From assembly GCA_001465935.1 (NCBI GenBank), contig LNKV01000007.1, forward strand, positions 372,001 to 436,000: a DNA stretch of 64,000 nt, written 5' to 3'. The position numbers and the translations under genes were made by a program. The notes under the pieces were generated by a model that did no database searches, was not told the origin of the DNA, and saw nothing but the letters and a program-made list of their open reading frames with translations. Shown in pieces: positions 35,216 to 48,660 of this stretch (positions are counted from its first letter, which is position 1; each line of letters begins with the position of its first letter). The DNA is from Clarireedia homoeocarpa. Its lineage: Eukaryota > Ascomycota > Leotiomycetes > Helotiales > Rutstroemiaceae.

Positions 35216-38200
35216 TGGGGGTAGGAGCGAGGGTGAGAGTGGGTTGCAAGTATTGATCTCTCGTCGTCTTGTCTCTCCCAAATGAGAGAGAGAGAGAGAG
35301 GATCTCTTTCAAGCTTGTCAAAGGTCGGTGGTCGGTCATCAGTCATGTGCCCACTGACCTGTCCGAATTGAATCAGGAGATTGAATAGATTGACTTGAGC
35401 TGGCTGGCCTGGCTCCTACGAACAAAGAAACGACTTTTCGACTTCCTTTTCTACACCGTCTGACCTTGTTTCCCTACACCGCAAAACCACCACCCACACA
35501 CCATACTGCTACACACGCCATGCACAGCATAAGGTGGCCGTTGTACGTGGGATGCTACCATTCTCATGTCCGCCTCAACCAACCATGTATTTCCTTGCCT
35601 GCCAGGCGTGGCCCTCATCCCACCATCATTACTCGCGGAATCTTTCCATTGGTTTATCTCCTTTTGACTTCCGCGACCCTGAAACCAGGGGGGTTTGGCG
35701 GTGGCGGGGTTATCTTTTCGCCTCAAGGGTCCTAATCACGACCTAGAAGACTTGTGAATCTTCTGCGAATCTTCTGAAAATCTTCTGAAAATCTTCCGCA
35801 TTCAGGCAACTCGTATCCGGTAACACAAGCACGACAAGTGCTTTACTTGCTGCCAGACCAAAATCATCATGTGATCTATTGAAATAACTTACCATTCGTC
35901 CAATAGCTACGAGATCCCTTGTCAGCTAACCCGCTCGCGATAAGCAATTGGCAATAATACTACGTCTGTGTACTGTCAGGTGGTGAATTCGGCTTGGATC
36001 AGCTCAATGCTTCTCGCAAACTCCGATGCTCCTTACTCTCTGCACACGATGCTCCGAGACCCAACCGATGTCGCGGCAGACTCGGATCCTGGACCCAATA
36101 CTTCCAAGGTTGTATCGAGGCACTATTATGCTAGGAACATGATATTTCCATGGTACAACTTTATATTGCCCATGCGAGGTTGGTAACACAGGCACGAACT
36201 CGGAAAGATTCCTGCAGCCACCTCAGCTCGGTAATAGTTCTGGCGCTGCTTGGATAAACACTCCACATACTTCAAACCCTGCAAGTATCTCGATCTCAAT
36301 GCTGGGGAGTGAGCCATCAGATCATTGTGGGGTAAGTTCCAGGACTAGCTCCATCATCTAGATGAGTCTGGGTCGGATTTGGTAGCCAATACTTCAAAAC
36401 GTCTCGAATCCAGTTCCCAACCGAGGAACTGCAATGAGACACAAATTAATTGAGACCCACAACTCATTGCTATATGTATGAAATCCATCTAGAAACGAAC
36501 TCAGGGGAACGTTCGTGAGAAGGTCGAGATGCTTATTGCAGACTTTGGCGGCTGTGAGCTCAATATGAGGCTTCTTCATACTAAGATTACATGAACACAA
36601 AAATTTCTATTGGCCATGAAACTGTGCAACGGGCTCAGTATGGCTTAGCGTGGTCTTTTAAATCCGATTCACACTTTCTTTACATCGTCTTGTCCTTATA
36701 TCACATTCTTATATACTTATATGATCAGAAAACATTGGAGCAGCGAGTGTTGGAGAAGCACGATGGCTGAGTAATGGCTTCGCCATAAGGGACGGTTACG
36801 AACGTGATCTGACCTGCACTTTGAGGATTCCATATTCCTAGATCGACTTTATGAGAGGAAAGATAAGTATGCTAACCAATGCCATACGCATACTTGACCC
36901 ATTTCCGGTCGCCCCAATTCCGCGACATCGGGCGGGTTCGCACACATAAAGCTTCTGGGAGCCACTACATTCTGGTTTCTCTTTGGTCGGCTTCCAAGCA
37001 GGATGCTTTACATGATAAAGCAATGTGCTTGTGACTTCTTTGGCCACCTCTTGAGCTTTGCGTCACTCTTGAACCGAGGACGATGAGGAATGGCCGCCCT
37101 AATCTCAAAAAGTAAACAGATACAACGCAAGGTATTATTGGGGTCGGAATCTGCTTGATACGTGGAGGTTTCCAGAGAACGCCTTGGGTCTCCCACAAAC
37201 GCTATGGTTAGCATTTCAGGACATCAACCATTAGCGTCGGCCAGAAATGGTTTTTAAGACTTCTAGGGCCATCAACAAGGATATTTATCTTGCCCGAGTT
37301 GCAGGTGTCGAAAGCAGACATTTCATAGAAGGATACGTTTTCTCGTGGTCATTTATGCTTATATTACATGCTAGAAAACATCGGAGCAGTGACCATATGA
37401 GGTTATTGCCATCAAGGCCGCGTGCAGGTGATGAATTGAGCTTGTCCAGCCCAATCCATGATGGTACCCCATGGAATATTCAGATAGCCACCAACATCTC
37501 ATCTTTTGATATCTGGACGGCAACTTGCATACCGAACAATTCAAGAAGGAGCTGCAGATATAAGCCCCTAAGCATGGATCTCCTATCGCAACATTGCAGA
37601 CAATAACATCATGAAGCACATATGCAAGTGATATACATTCTGTATTACAGGTTGTTGATCAAATTCATCTCTCAGTGCACTAAAGAACTTACCAGTATTT
37701 AGGTAGTTAGGTTAGAAGCCTACTTCCATACCGAATGATGACCACACAGCAGGTTCCGAAGATCGTCATGCTTCTTCTTCGCCTTGATCCGAGCGACATA
37801 CATGCACCATCGAGACACTGAAGCGTCGTCAATTTGGTAACATGGCACTGCGGCTATCAGAGCCCTCCACCCAAGGATATGCACGTCGCCAAACATCTGT
37901 GGACGTCGAAGGCAATAAGAAGCACGTGGAGCGGACGAAGGTAGGTTGGGTATGTGCACTCGACAGGTGGTGCTTCCGTGTCAATTTTAGTTAGCAAGAT
38001 AAGCTTTGTGGTCTGGAGGAGACTGGAGGTTGTCATTGAAAATTTCTCGTCGTTTATAGCACGCCTGATTGTGGTAGCTAATACCGTTGCGTTATGCAGA
38101 CTGCATTCCATCTATCGCGGATAAGTACAACGATGTGCGCAGGAGCGACAGAGCCCTTCGTACCTTTCAGTATCTCTGACATAACCACACGACTTACCTC

Positions 38201-40908
38201 CACAAGGGATGAGAATTGTTAAAGAATTCCCATCTATTCGTCCAAGGATGCGGGGATTACCCCAGAATAGGATTAACCAATATAGCTTCATGCTTTGGCC
38301 ATGTTAATCTAAGCGTCCCAGCTTGCATGAAACCATATCAATCAAGGACAGTGCATACGAGAAGCACTGCCTTCCGATACTGCTACTCATCTGCAAGTAT
38401 TCTGCTCGATTGTCTGCTACTTGCATCGCAGGGGAGGTCCTTATATGAGCACAATTCGGCACAACTTTTTCCCCCGAGATGCAAGTCCGCAACAACCAAG
38501 GTTTCCCAATTGATTATCAAGGGTCAATACATAGGGAGACCGAAGACTCATCCAAAGCCATGATTGTTCAGCCTCATTCTCACCGAGAAAAAAGCACCTA
38601 TCCACGGGTAAACGCACAGGTCTAAGTACATTATTTTTCTATAAATGAAGTCGATTAGTCTTCCAAGTTACAAACTACTCCCCGAAGCCGTTGGAGCAGC
38701 GGAAAAAAGGTTGGTAGGCTCTGGTTTCACAGTATTGAGTGTTTTGCCGCCTTTCATTTTCCTCCAGTCTACTTCCCCTCAACATCCACTCTATGAAGAC
38801 TGTGGCCGTACTCTCCACGGGTCACACTAACAGCATGGATTTCGGGAACTCAGCTGAAATAATCTATAATTCATAAAAACTCAATCTACAATCTGCCTAT
38901 CTAGAGGTTACTGCACAATCAAACCCGAGACTAGGAGCGGGCACGAGGGCTACACATCTCAATCGGGGTTTGTATCGCTATCATTTTCGTTCCGGCTCCT
39001 TTTTTAGAGCCTTTCCACACGCAAAGTCACACCTCGGACTAGCGTTTTCTCTCCGAACCAACTATTTTCTTCTCATCAGTCCCCAAACGATTGTTGAGGT
39101 TGCACTATAACGACAATAATAACGTTCAATCGAGAAACACAACAACAGCAGAGAGTACAACGATCAAATCAATTAATTCTCCTTGGCTGTGTATACGGTA
39201 CAGCACATCATATCTCTAAAATGGCATCATGTGGCGGCGATATCGTTTGTGTACCTTTTCAGGAACCCTTCTTCTACCCGTTGTACACTAGAAGATTGGC
39301 TTTGTGACCGGTACCGACTCATCATTCTTAGATCAACCACCTATAACCCTAAGCATAACCACGACGACAACCATAGCCACAACCATAACCATAACCACAT
39401 GGGTATGGTTCAGATGCATCCAACGAGTTTCTTACTGCTATTCTACCGATTTCTAGATGCTGCAAACTTCTAGAGTGCGGGATCGGCAAGGGTACAGAAC
39501 CCATGATACTGCATCCCGTGGCGACAAGTTTTGTATGGCTGGAACATCCCAATTTGATGTCTCGCAACATTTGACTATTGGGCGAAAATGATTGCTTGGA
39601 AGAGCGCGCAGAGGTTCTTATCGTTCTACAGCTTTTGGTCTTCGAACCACTTATGCATGAAGATATGGAAAACCGGCGCGCAGGTCTACAGTACCTAGGT
39701 TAGACGGATTGGCCATGGACTAACAACTATTGCTTGGCCATTGACTACACGATGTTCGATGGGTATATTATGTCTAGCCAGAGGAGTAAGAGTGTTCATT
39801 CTGTTCCCGTTGGTAATCTGGCAGACTCGTGAAGGACTCTCTAGGAAGTGAAATCAATGTCAATGCCAATGTCGAAACTCATATTCGATGCCATCGAGGT
39901 CGCGTTTCTACCCTCTCCTATAATAGATCCGTACTTAGCCAGGGGAATGCTCTTCTTGGCTCTGCTGATCTTCTTCGCTTGGTTCGAGAATTTATTTCTG
40001 TCTTAAACTTTTTCTCAACATCCGGCCCTCCTCAAGCGCAGCACACTAGTTCGAGAACTTGGCCACAACTCAAGAATAAAAAGTGATTCTCGGGTTGACA
40101 CTTTGCCTAGCTTTCTCAATTTCGATGGACCAAGCATGGATCAACCTTCACTTGCTTGAATTATGGACTTCCAGCGCGGTACCTTGCGTACAGCAGTCGA
40201 CGGGTTCGTGCAGTCACACAACATCACCAGCGGTCTCATCCACACATAGTATGCCCTGGTCCACACTTAGGCTAGTCCTGCCCGACCTAGCACCTTTTGC
40301 ATACCTTTTGTCTATCTTTTCTGAAATTACTCATACGCCATTGCCAGGTTCGTGCGATTGCTTTTCAGCCAGATAGGATTTCCATTCTGTGCGGTCACAT
40401 TAGCACAGCAGCTACCCATATGTCTAAACTCTGAATGGTCTTGCTTGAATTTCCTGTTCTGGCAGCGCTAAACTTGATTTATTCAAATATCCTTCTATTG
40501 GTAGCCTCGGGCATTCGAATTCCAATCTTTGACGGTCTCGCTGTCGCCGAACCTCTGGTCTTGCCCATGCTTAGTGGCTTGTGTATTGATGTCCAAGGTA
40601 CAGTCAATGTCTACCTATGGTTGCCTGTTAGCCTCAATAGTCTTTTTGCAAAGCTCTTTCACGCTACTTGACCATAGCTTCATGTATGATCCCATACATA
40701 ATGCTCTTTCCCCATCTTCACTGTGTTGTTGCACTCAGGTCAATCATCAGCTCGCAGTGGAGAGGGAAGACAAAGTGCATTTTACCTCTGTGAAGTAAAT
40801 ACTCTTCGGTTCAAATTTAAAGCAACTCTTAAGACACTCCTTCATCCTGATTGTTCTATTTGTTCCTCAATCCATCTCACCACACTCGATTAACTCAAGG
40901 CTCGAATC

Positions 40909-43904
40909 ATGAAAAGCCTCACGAATTACTTCAGGCCCCAGAAGCCGGAGGCACAGAAGGAAAATGAGAAGAACAATGGAAGTAGTTCAGCAGCACCAGG
41001 AAACGAGGTGGTTTCAACTTCTCCTCAGCGACCTTTAACGGCTGTTTCGGGAACGAATCAGGATCCCTCTCGACCAACTTCATTATACCCAGAAGGTGAC
41101 TTCCGCAATGGGCCAAAAGAAAGTGTCATGGATATGAAGTCTGATGTTATGGTCAGCTATCTTCACCAACAGCAACTCGAAAAGATGTGGGCGAGTGGAG
41201 CACCCGGCGAAGGTGTCGTGCTGAAGAAATCTAAAGGTAACTTCACCTGCTTTCCAACTCAAATGGAGAAGGATCCGTCGGGCATTTATGAAGCTGTCAA
41301 GGCATTGAACGTTAAAGTAAGTGCCTTCTCACAACCCAACATGGATTCAGCTAATCTCTTGATATAGTGTGCTATGACAGTTACCACTCGAGTGATCCAG
41401 ATTTTCCTTGCTCGCCAGGAGTCAGAATATGTTCCACTTGCAAATGGCCTTCGTCTCCAGGTTCTACCATCCGTTGAATACTTGGCTAGATGTCAGAAGC
41501 ATCACTTTGGTGCCTTCATTCAAAACCAACAAATTCTATTAGTCTGGGATGATCAGGCTAAACATATCCTGGATCGTGCGGAGTACTTTGAGAGGTCTTT
41601 GATGGACATGATTTGGGCGGAAGGTGAAGAAGAAGTTGATGAGAACAAGAATGGCGGTCAAGCGGCATTTGAAGAAGTTGGCGATAAATATGATGAGGAA
41701 GGCGTGCAGCAACCAAGAAAGACAATTCTCATTAATCCGATCATGGTTGGCCTGACGTTGGCATTGCTTTTCGCTGCTCTTGGCTTAGGTTGGCGCAACC
41801 TCGGACTCGAAGTCGCTGCTGACGGCAATTACACTCGATTGGCATTACTTGTTGTTACACCCTGTCAGATCTTCGTCTCTCTCTTCTTCATGCAAATCAT
41901 CGTCGTCAATCTCTGCCAAATGATGGGACCTACCAAACAAATGGCTACGAATACCAAATTCTACTCCGGAAAGGCTCCGCGTCGTATCAATCGAAACGTA
42001 TTGACTCTTCCGCACATCACTATCCAAATGCCTGTTTACAAAGAAGGTCTAGTGCCTGTCATCATGCCTACGGTTCTCTCTCTCAAGGCTGCGATATCTA
42101 CCTACGAACTCCAGGGAGGAACGGCGAACATCTTCATCAACGATGATGGTATGCAACTACTTCCAACTGACGAAGCGAATGCTCGTCGCGAATTCTATGA
42201 AGAGCACTCCATCGGCTGGGTCGCACGCCCAAAGCACAACCCCAACCCAGGCGAAGGCGAAACCAAGTTCCTCCGTCGAGGCAAGTTCAAGAAAGCGTCT
42301 AATATGAACTACGCTCTGATGATCAGCAACAAGGTTGAGGATCTTCTTGTCAACCTCGACCGTCATGAAGGCTGGACACAGGAGGATGAGGACATTTACT
42401 ACGGTCAAGCTCTTGCCCAGGTTCTCGAGGGCGAGGAGGGTCGTGCGTGGGCTGAGGGCAATATTCGTATTGGTGATTATATCTTGTTGATTGATTCCGA
42501 TACTCGTGTTCCTGCCGATTGTCTTCTGGATGCTGCAAGTGAGATGGAACAGTCGCCTGAAGTTGGTATTCTTCAATACAGCTCCGGTGTTATGCAGGTT
42601 ACCACCAGTTATTTCGAGAGAGGGTATGTCTTCTTTCCTTTTTCCCTTACTTCTCATTCCTCCTTTCATCACAACAAATTTCTTCTTCCCATTCTTCCAA
42701 AACTAATATCCCATCCCCACAGCGTCACCTTCTTCACTAACCTCATCTACACCGCCATCAAATACACCGTCGCCAATGGCGATGTCTCCCCCTTTGTCGG
42801 CCACAACGCCATCCTCCGCTGGTCCGCCATCCAAGAAGTCTCCTACGAAGACGAAGACGGCTACGAGAAATTCTGGTCCGAATCTCACGTCTCCGAAGAC
42901 TTTGACATGTCTCTCCGTCTCCAGATTGCCAAGTACACGATCCGTCTCGGCGCCTACACCGGCGAAGGTTTCAAAGAAGGCGTCTCCCTCACCGTGTACG
43001 ACGAGCTTGCCCGCTGGGAAAAATACGCTTACGGCTGCAACGAGCTGCTGTTCCATCCGTTCAGATTGTGGTTCACCCGTGGTCCGTTTACCCCTCTATT
43101 TAGGAAGTTCATCACTTCGCCAATCCGGTTGACGTCTAAGATTACGATTATGGCGTATATTGGTACTTATTATGCGATTGGCGCAGCGTGGATTCTGACG
43201 CTGGCGAATTACTTTATTATGGGTTGGTATATTGGTATGTATGATAAATACTACCTGGATTCGTTCAAGGTGTATTTCTCGCTTATCTTGGTCTTTTCGG
43301 TCCTGGGCAATATTTCGTTGGCCGTGTTGAGGTATAGACTTCAGGAGACGACGTTATATGGAGGACGTAAGTCATCCCTTTTCTTCGCTTTGTTTTATCT
43401 CTCCTTCCTTCCTCCCCTATTTCATTCATTCATTCATTCCTCCACCATCCCTCCCTCCTATTCCCACCTATCTCACCACCCTTCCCCCCCTTTTTTTCTC
43501 CAACCCCACCCCACCCCACTAACCTCCACCCTCCTCTTCATACAGTCTACGAAAACTTCAAATGGCTCTTCCTCCTCAGCATCTTCCTCGGCGGCATCAG
43601 CATGCACGTCTCGCAATCCCTGCTCTGCCACTTCTTCGAAATCGACATGACCTGGGGCGCCACCGCCAAGGAATTCGAAAACACCACCTTCTTCCAAGAA
43701 CTCCCTCGCCTGGCGAAACGTTTCTTCTGGACCTTCCTGTTCTGCATCGCGTGTGCGTTCATGATGATCGCCTGCGCGTTGTGGGTACCCTGGAACTGGC
43801 GCATTACGGATTTTGTCGCCATTTATCCCCTGTGCACGGTGGTTGTTAGTCATTTTTTGCTGCCGGTTGTGTTGAATCCCGCATTGATGATGTTTACTTT
43901 TTAG
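40909..43904 (+). CDS. GT2 family polysaccharide synthase (ZtGT2-like)
   Basis: Four exons, 40909-41316, 41368-42623, 42723-43366 and 43546-43904, give 888 residues. A disordered N-terminus is followed by two hydrophobic segments (about 255-275 and 295-320). The inverting GT2 domain comes next: QMPVYKEG (about 356), NDDG at 394-397, a DXD-type DSD at 512-514, VSEDFD (acceptor-side Asp, about 611-616) and an RW-type motif DELARW (648-653). C-terminal membrane segments follow. This matches the fungal GT2 group related to hyaluronan/chitin/cellulose synthases, one member of which (ZtGT2 of Zymoseptoria) is needed for hyphal growth on solid surfaces. The product is unknown. Intron 2 (99 nt) is stop-free and a multiple of three. 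Confidence 0.9.
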
Positions 43905-44383
43905 TGGAGATGGATCGGAGGAGCATCGGAGGAGGAATGGGATGGGATGGGATGGAGTTTGTTTAAGGGCTCTTTGATTTTAGTCTACTCTGAATTGCTG
44001 TTGATACCTTGATGACTTTTCCCTCCCTATCATGTCTGTCCAGTCAAATCCACTCGTTTGGTCACTCTTATGTTGTTCGTTATTTCCACCTCCTTCTCTT
44101 CCCTCTTCGCTTCTACTCTGTACTCTTTCGCATCACTTCACTTCACTTTACTTTTACCTCGAGATATGGAAACAAAGCAACGATAAAATAAATCACCAGA
44201 GAAACAAAACAGATTTTATTCTTGCTTCTTATTTTTGCATTTGTTTTCCCTTCTCCTTTCCCTTCTCCTTCTCCTTCTCCTTCTCCTTCTCCTTCTCCTT
44301 CTCCTTCTTTCCTTCTCGACCTCAAATGTCTATAAAATGCAAATCTTCCACCAACTCTCCAACCTTGTGTATCTCAACCCAAT
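43905..44383. terminator. convergent 3' region with pyrimidine tract
   Basis: 479 bp between the stops of the GT2 and sugar-transporter genes. It is strongly pyrimidine-rich on the plus strand, with a CTTCTC/CCTTCT run at about 44250-44312. No gene. Confidence 0.5.
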
Positions 44384-46288
44384 CTACCCTCTCCTCCTCA
44401 ACAACGGTTCCCTCTCATCTCCCTGCTGCTGCTCCTCCTCATCGCCCTTCCCCGGCATTTTCGTAAATTTCCCCCCATCAACCCTCTTAACAACCCAACT
44501 CCCCTCCTTCTCTGCACTTTCAAAGAACTCCTGATTCTCCTCAAAACTCCTCCCCCCGCTCTCCGGCGAGTACCTCCAAGTCCACCATCCCGCCAGCATA
44601 TTCGTGACCGCAAACACCGCAAACAATCCATACTTCAACCCATTGAACCCAATGGGCGTCAGCAGAGTGATTGTGAAGTTCGCCAGCCCCCATATAATCA
44701 CACTGATGGCGCTGCCCTGCGCACGCGCCGTATTCGGGTAGATTTCCGTAGGGATCAACCACACAGTTGCGAGCCAGCCAATGCCGAAAATCGCGGTAGC
44801 GGAGAAAAGAGTTATGCTTCCTGGGATTTCGACGGCAAGATCTGGGATTTGCGGGTAGTTGGCGGCGAGGCCGCCGAAGAGGGTCAACAAGAGAAAAGAG
44901 ACGGAGAGGCCAATGGAGCCGAGGATCATTAGTTTGCGGCGGCCATAGACGTCGATGGAGAGCCAGGCAAATGTCATCATCAGGCAGTACGAGATGTAGT
45001 TCCCGAGGGTGAGGAATTCGGCTTTGGTGGTGGAGAAGCCGAGAAGTTCGAAGATTTGGGGTCCGTATACGGAGACGGCGCCATAGCCTGTGAGGGCTTG
45101 GTTTATTTGGCCCATGATGGTAATGGTGGTGGGGTGGAATTGGGAACGCCCGGGGAGAAGCATATCGGTGTAGGTTATGGATTCGGCACTGGCGTTTTGG
45201 GAAGATTCGACGAGGTCAGCAAATTTGGATTCGGCTTCTTTGGTGCCGTAGACTTTTTCGAGGGCCCGTTTGGCATCGTCGGAGCGTTCTTGGCTCATGA
45301 GCCACTGATTCGATTGTTAGTAATTTGATCTTCTAGAAATTGTAAGGGAAAGGCTCTTCGGTGTAGAAGAAACAGGTCAATGGTAACCACAATAGACAAA
45401 CCCAACCATTGGACTATCCAAAATACCTTGGAACGTTTAGTTGGAGGTACTATCCATCCAGTTCACTGATAAGCTGGAGCATACTATTCCTAAAACCTGC
45501 CTGTTTTTTCTACGCTGAAGAGAGATGATACGTACTCTAGGTGTTTCCGGAAGTTGACTTATGAATGACATGAGAAGGATCGGAAAAATCTGCATAATTA
45601 TAATGGGTGTTCTCCACGCCCACTGATTATCCTTCCCCAAACCAATCGTCACTCCTAGATTAATAGCATACGCCATGAGCAATCCAAAGATATTCATTTG
45701 GAACTCCTGAGCCAATGCTCTTCCACGAGCACCATCCGATGAAAGCTCACTGCTGTAAACTGGGATCGTTGCGTCTATACCTCCAACTCCCAGACCCATG
45801 ATGATTCGTCCAGCAAGCATGCATCCTATGGCTCCACCTTTCCAAGGAGATGAACCATTCATAGAAAGGCCGGAAATGAACATGAGTATGTTACCGAACG
45901 ATGTTGTAGCGAGACAAGTGAATATAGATGGCTTTCGGCCTTCTCGGTCGGCTAACCAGGAGGCTATGACAGCGCCGATTGCACAGCCGAGATAGTATAC
46001 TGAAACGATGATGCCAACAATAGGCGATTCTTTGGGGATTTGCATGGTGGTGAGATAGGAATTGTTGGTGTTGATCAGGGACATCATGCCTTGAGTAGTT
46101 CGGGTCAGTCTGATGCACATATTGTGTATAACCACTTGATTTATTGAAGCTCAGACTGAATGCAACGTACCTTGATCATAGCCATAGAGTGCAATGGCCG
46201 TACTGGAAAACACTACAATCTCATGCTTCTTGGTCAGGAGAGGGAGGAAGGAATTCCCATCCCCTGGTTTCGAAGGAGGGTTGGGCAT
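44384..46288 (-). CDS. MFS sugar transporter
   Basis: Three exons on the minus strand, 46288-46171, 46089-45536 and 45304-44384, give 530 residues. Sugar-porter marks are present: LYGYDQGMMS near residue 37, DREGRKPS in loop 2-3, GRIIMGLGVGGIDATIPVYSSE in segment 4-5, and LPETPRW joined exactly across intron 2. YGRRKLM is the second-half loop, WLIPTEIYPNTAR lies in the later half, and WTWRYSPESGGRSFEE marks the end. Twelve segments are expected. The substrate cannot be read; hexoses or oligosaccharides are likely. Intron 2 is 231 nt, long for this window, yet the protein motif is continuous over it. Confidence 0.9.
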
Positions 46289-46821
46289 CGTGACAGGCAA
46301 ACGGGTGAAGCAATCTATTCGTAGCCGTGAGGAAAATATCGCCCACGAACAGCAAATCTCCTCGACTTAGAAACTATACAAGAACATCACAGTCGTACTG
46401 TACTTGTAAAGAGGAAATCCTGTTCCTATTCATATTCATAAACAAACACAATCCACCGAGAAGTTCGCGTTGAGCAAAAGTCCCTTAGACTCGCTTCGTT
46501 CTAGCTCAGCGCGGGGTCTTGACTGCCCTTCCTTGGATAAGTTAAGCTAAGGTTGAGTTAGCCGTACATTGCAGTAATGTGTGAAGCATGATGACATCAA
46601 CATCTGGCTCGCCGCATTTCTGCAGCGAAATGGCATACTTTCCAGATCTCGCCCGATGTTTTCAATAAAGTGTAGGGTTTGGATGCATCGTGGTATCGGA
46701 AGACGAGCTATTACCCAATAGCATCGTAACTTGTTGAATATGTGCGGATATGCGCGGATTGAGTGGGCATAAGCATAAGATTGAGATACCTCAGCCACGA
46801 GGAAGAAATGGATGTTCCACG
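46289..46821. promoter_or_regulatory. divergent promoter region, MFS transporter and next gene
   Basis: 533 bp between two divergent starts. No gene or strong repeat seen. Confidence 0.4.
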
Positions 46822-47993
46822 ATGCCTCCACCCCCTTCTCCTCCTCCTGCGGTATGCAACTTCTCCAATCCATGCCAACTCTTGATCTAATATGGTTCAC
46901 ATAGACGCCGTCGCCTCATCGGTTCGTAATCAAGAAACAACCTCCCCCACCAAGATCCCGACTTGCGCACGACTCTACTCAACAATTCAATGCCACCCCT
47001 AGATTCACCCTCTCTTCCACCCCCCGACCAACTGGCACGCAGAATGTCTCTTCATCAATACCTTCCGCTGCTCGTTACGTGACACCCGCGCGACGGAACC
47101 TTAGATCGTACGAAAGCATAGAAGATCCTTCTGATGATCCCTCGGATGATTTTCCCGACGATGTTTATGATTCGATTGAGACAGATGAGCTGCATGCAGA
47201 TGTTGAATTATCTCAAGTAGATACAGATAATGGCCATGAAATAGATACACGCGAACCCAAGCGCCGACGAATATCACCTTCACCCATCTTACAAGAGAAC
47301 GACAACGATGAAGATAATGCGATGAATGAGGACCTGCTCGACACCCTAGCATCCTCACCAACCCCCATCATCTCATCTCCCATAACCCGCCATACCCTCC
47401 CTGCCAACACCAGTAAATCCAAATTCCTCCTCTCTACTCCCCTCCCCGCATCGACATCCACACCACAACCCAGCAACTCCATCCCACGCCCCTTCCACAA
47501 ACCCCCGCGTTTCCGTCCTCCCGACCCAGACGAACAATCTCACTTAACCCCCGACCCTTTACCCGAGCAATTCTCACCTCATCGCAAAGGGCAAAAATAT
47601 ATACCCGGTGGTCTTGCGGCCGAAGTGCGCGACTGGCTTATGAATCTAGATTCTGCGCTTCCTTCACACGTTGGGAGGGGGAAAATAAAGGAAGATATGT
47701 GGGTAGTGAAACTGGTGGTTGATGAAGTTACGGGCGGAGAAAGAGCGGGGATGAATTTGGTGAGGGGGAGGCAGGTGGGTAGGGAGAGGGAGAGGGAGGA
47801 TTCGACTAAGGTGGTGGAGAATGATTTGGGAAGTGTGAAGGTCATACTTGCGGGCGAGGTGGCGGGAGTAGGATTACAGAGGGGGAAGGGAGTAGAAGTC
47901 GGCAAGGTAGTGGGAATTAAGGGGCCGGTTTGGGAGGTTGTGGTTGAGGGGGAGAAATGGGGTGTTGGTGTGGATTGGAAGGTGCTGGAGTGA
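46822..47993 (+). CDS. disordered protein with compact C-terminal domain, function unknown
   Basis: Proposed exons 46822-46851 and 46905-47993 give 372 residues. The large frame is open from 46905 without an ATG. A ten-codon first exon (MPPPPSPPPA) with a GTATGC donor and a CACATAG acceptor joins in phase and leads into TPSPHRFVIKKQPPPP, which reads naturally. Residues 1-230 are Pro/Ser/Asp-rich with TPRF-type motifs and a basic KRRR patch. The last 140 residues (from GGLAAEVRDWLMNL) alternate hydrophobic strands (WVVKLVVDEV, VKVILAGEVAG, WEVVVEGEKWGVGVDWKVL), like a small beta-barrel such as an OB fold. A nuclear role is possible but unproven. Confidence 0.7.
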
Positions 47994-48660
47994 TTGTATG
48001 TGGCTAGCATCTTTGATACTATAGCTTCGTTCGACTGGCCAAGAAGGTAGCTTGCTTGCATATACAGTTTGAAAACACTTGTAGTCAGCTGAATGGTGGG
48101 GGGCCCGCAGACATCCATTTGTAGTCTGGCCGAGCTGATTTTCGCATGAGTATGAGTATAACAGAAGGTAGTAAATTGAAATGTATAGATCCAAAATTCT
48201 TGGCACCATGAAGTAAGATGGCTCGGCCGCCTCTTGTATAACTCTTGTATAACATCTCTTATAACATGGGTATTTCACTAGCGAACCCCTCACCGAGCCT
48301 AATTGGTAACGGCGTGTAAGCTCAAAATTGTTCGCCGAAAGACTCCAAATAGTATATTCATAGGCATACGTTTAGAGCAAAGCTATCTGCAACGAGAAAA
48401 AGGCGCCATTAGGTAACTAGAAAGGCATAAGACACATACGGCGACACATCGTCGCCACGGCCTTTCTAGATATAATTACTCCTATATCCTGTCACATCTT
48501 GCTTCCTCTATTGTTCTATTCAAGTACATTCAGATATCCCGCGCGCATGATATATTGCACATCTGACTTGCTCCCATCATTTACATGAAACTCTTCTCAA
48601 ATCACATCCACACATACACATATCTCCACCAAATCACCTAACCCCTCAAAAAAAAAAAAA
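47994..48660. other. intergenic, ends in A13 tract
   Basis: No gene seen. The last 13 bases before the next ATG are all A (48648-48660). Confidence 0.5.

Larger units (their letters stand above)
34375..40908. other. 6.5-kb gene-poor region
   Basis: No convincing coding sequence on either strand; frames are short, scattered and without family features. It contains repeats: GTGAGAATGGGG duplication (about 34468-34498), TGATGGC run (about 34770-34810), a GACCCGTCAA ladder (35001-35040), GGATGGGTAT minisatellite (about 35100-35215) and CCATAA repeats (about 39370-39395). The right end probably includes promoter and leader of the GT2 gene. Confidence 0.55.

Noticed and set aside
38216..38563. A 115-codon ORF in the gene-poor region
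   Set aside because: It has a random-looking composition and no splice extension or homologous pattern that I can recognise.
42157..43056. Minus-strand ORFs of 171 and 117 codons
   Set aside because: They are shadows of the GT2 catalytic exons.
47579..48118. A 179-codon minus-strand ORF
   Set aside because: It is antisense to the strand-rich C-terminal domain of the gene at 46822-47993.
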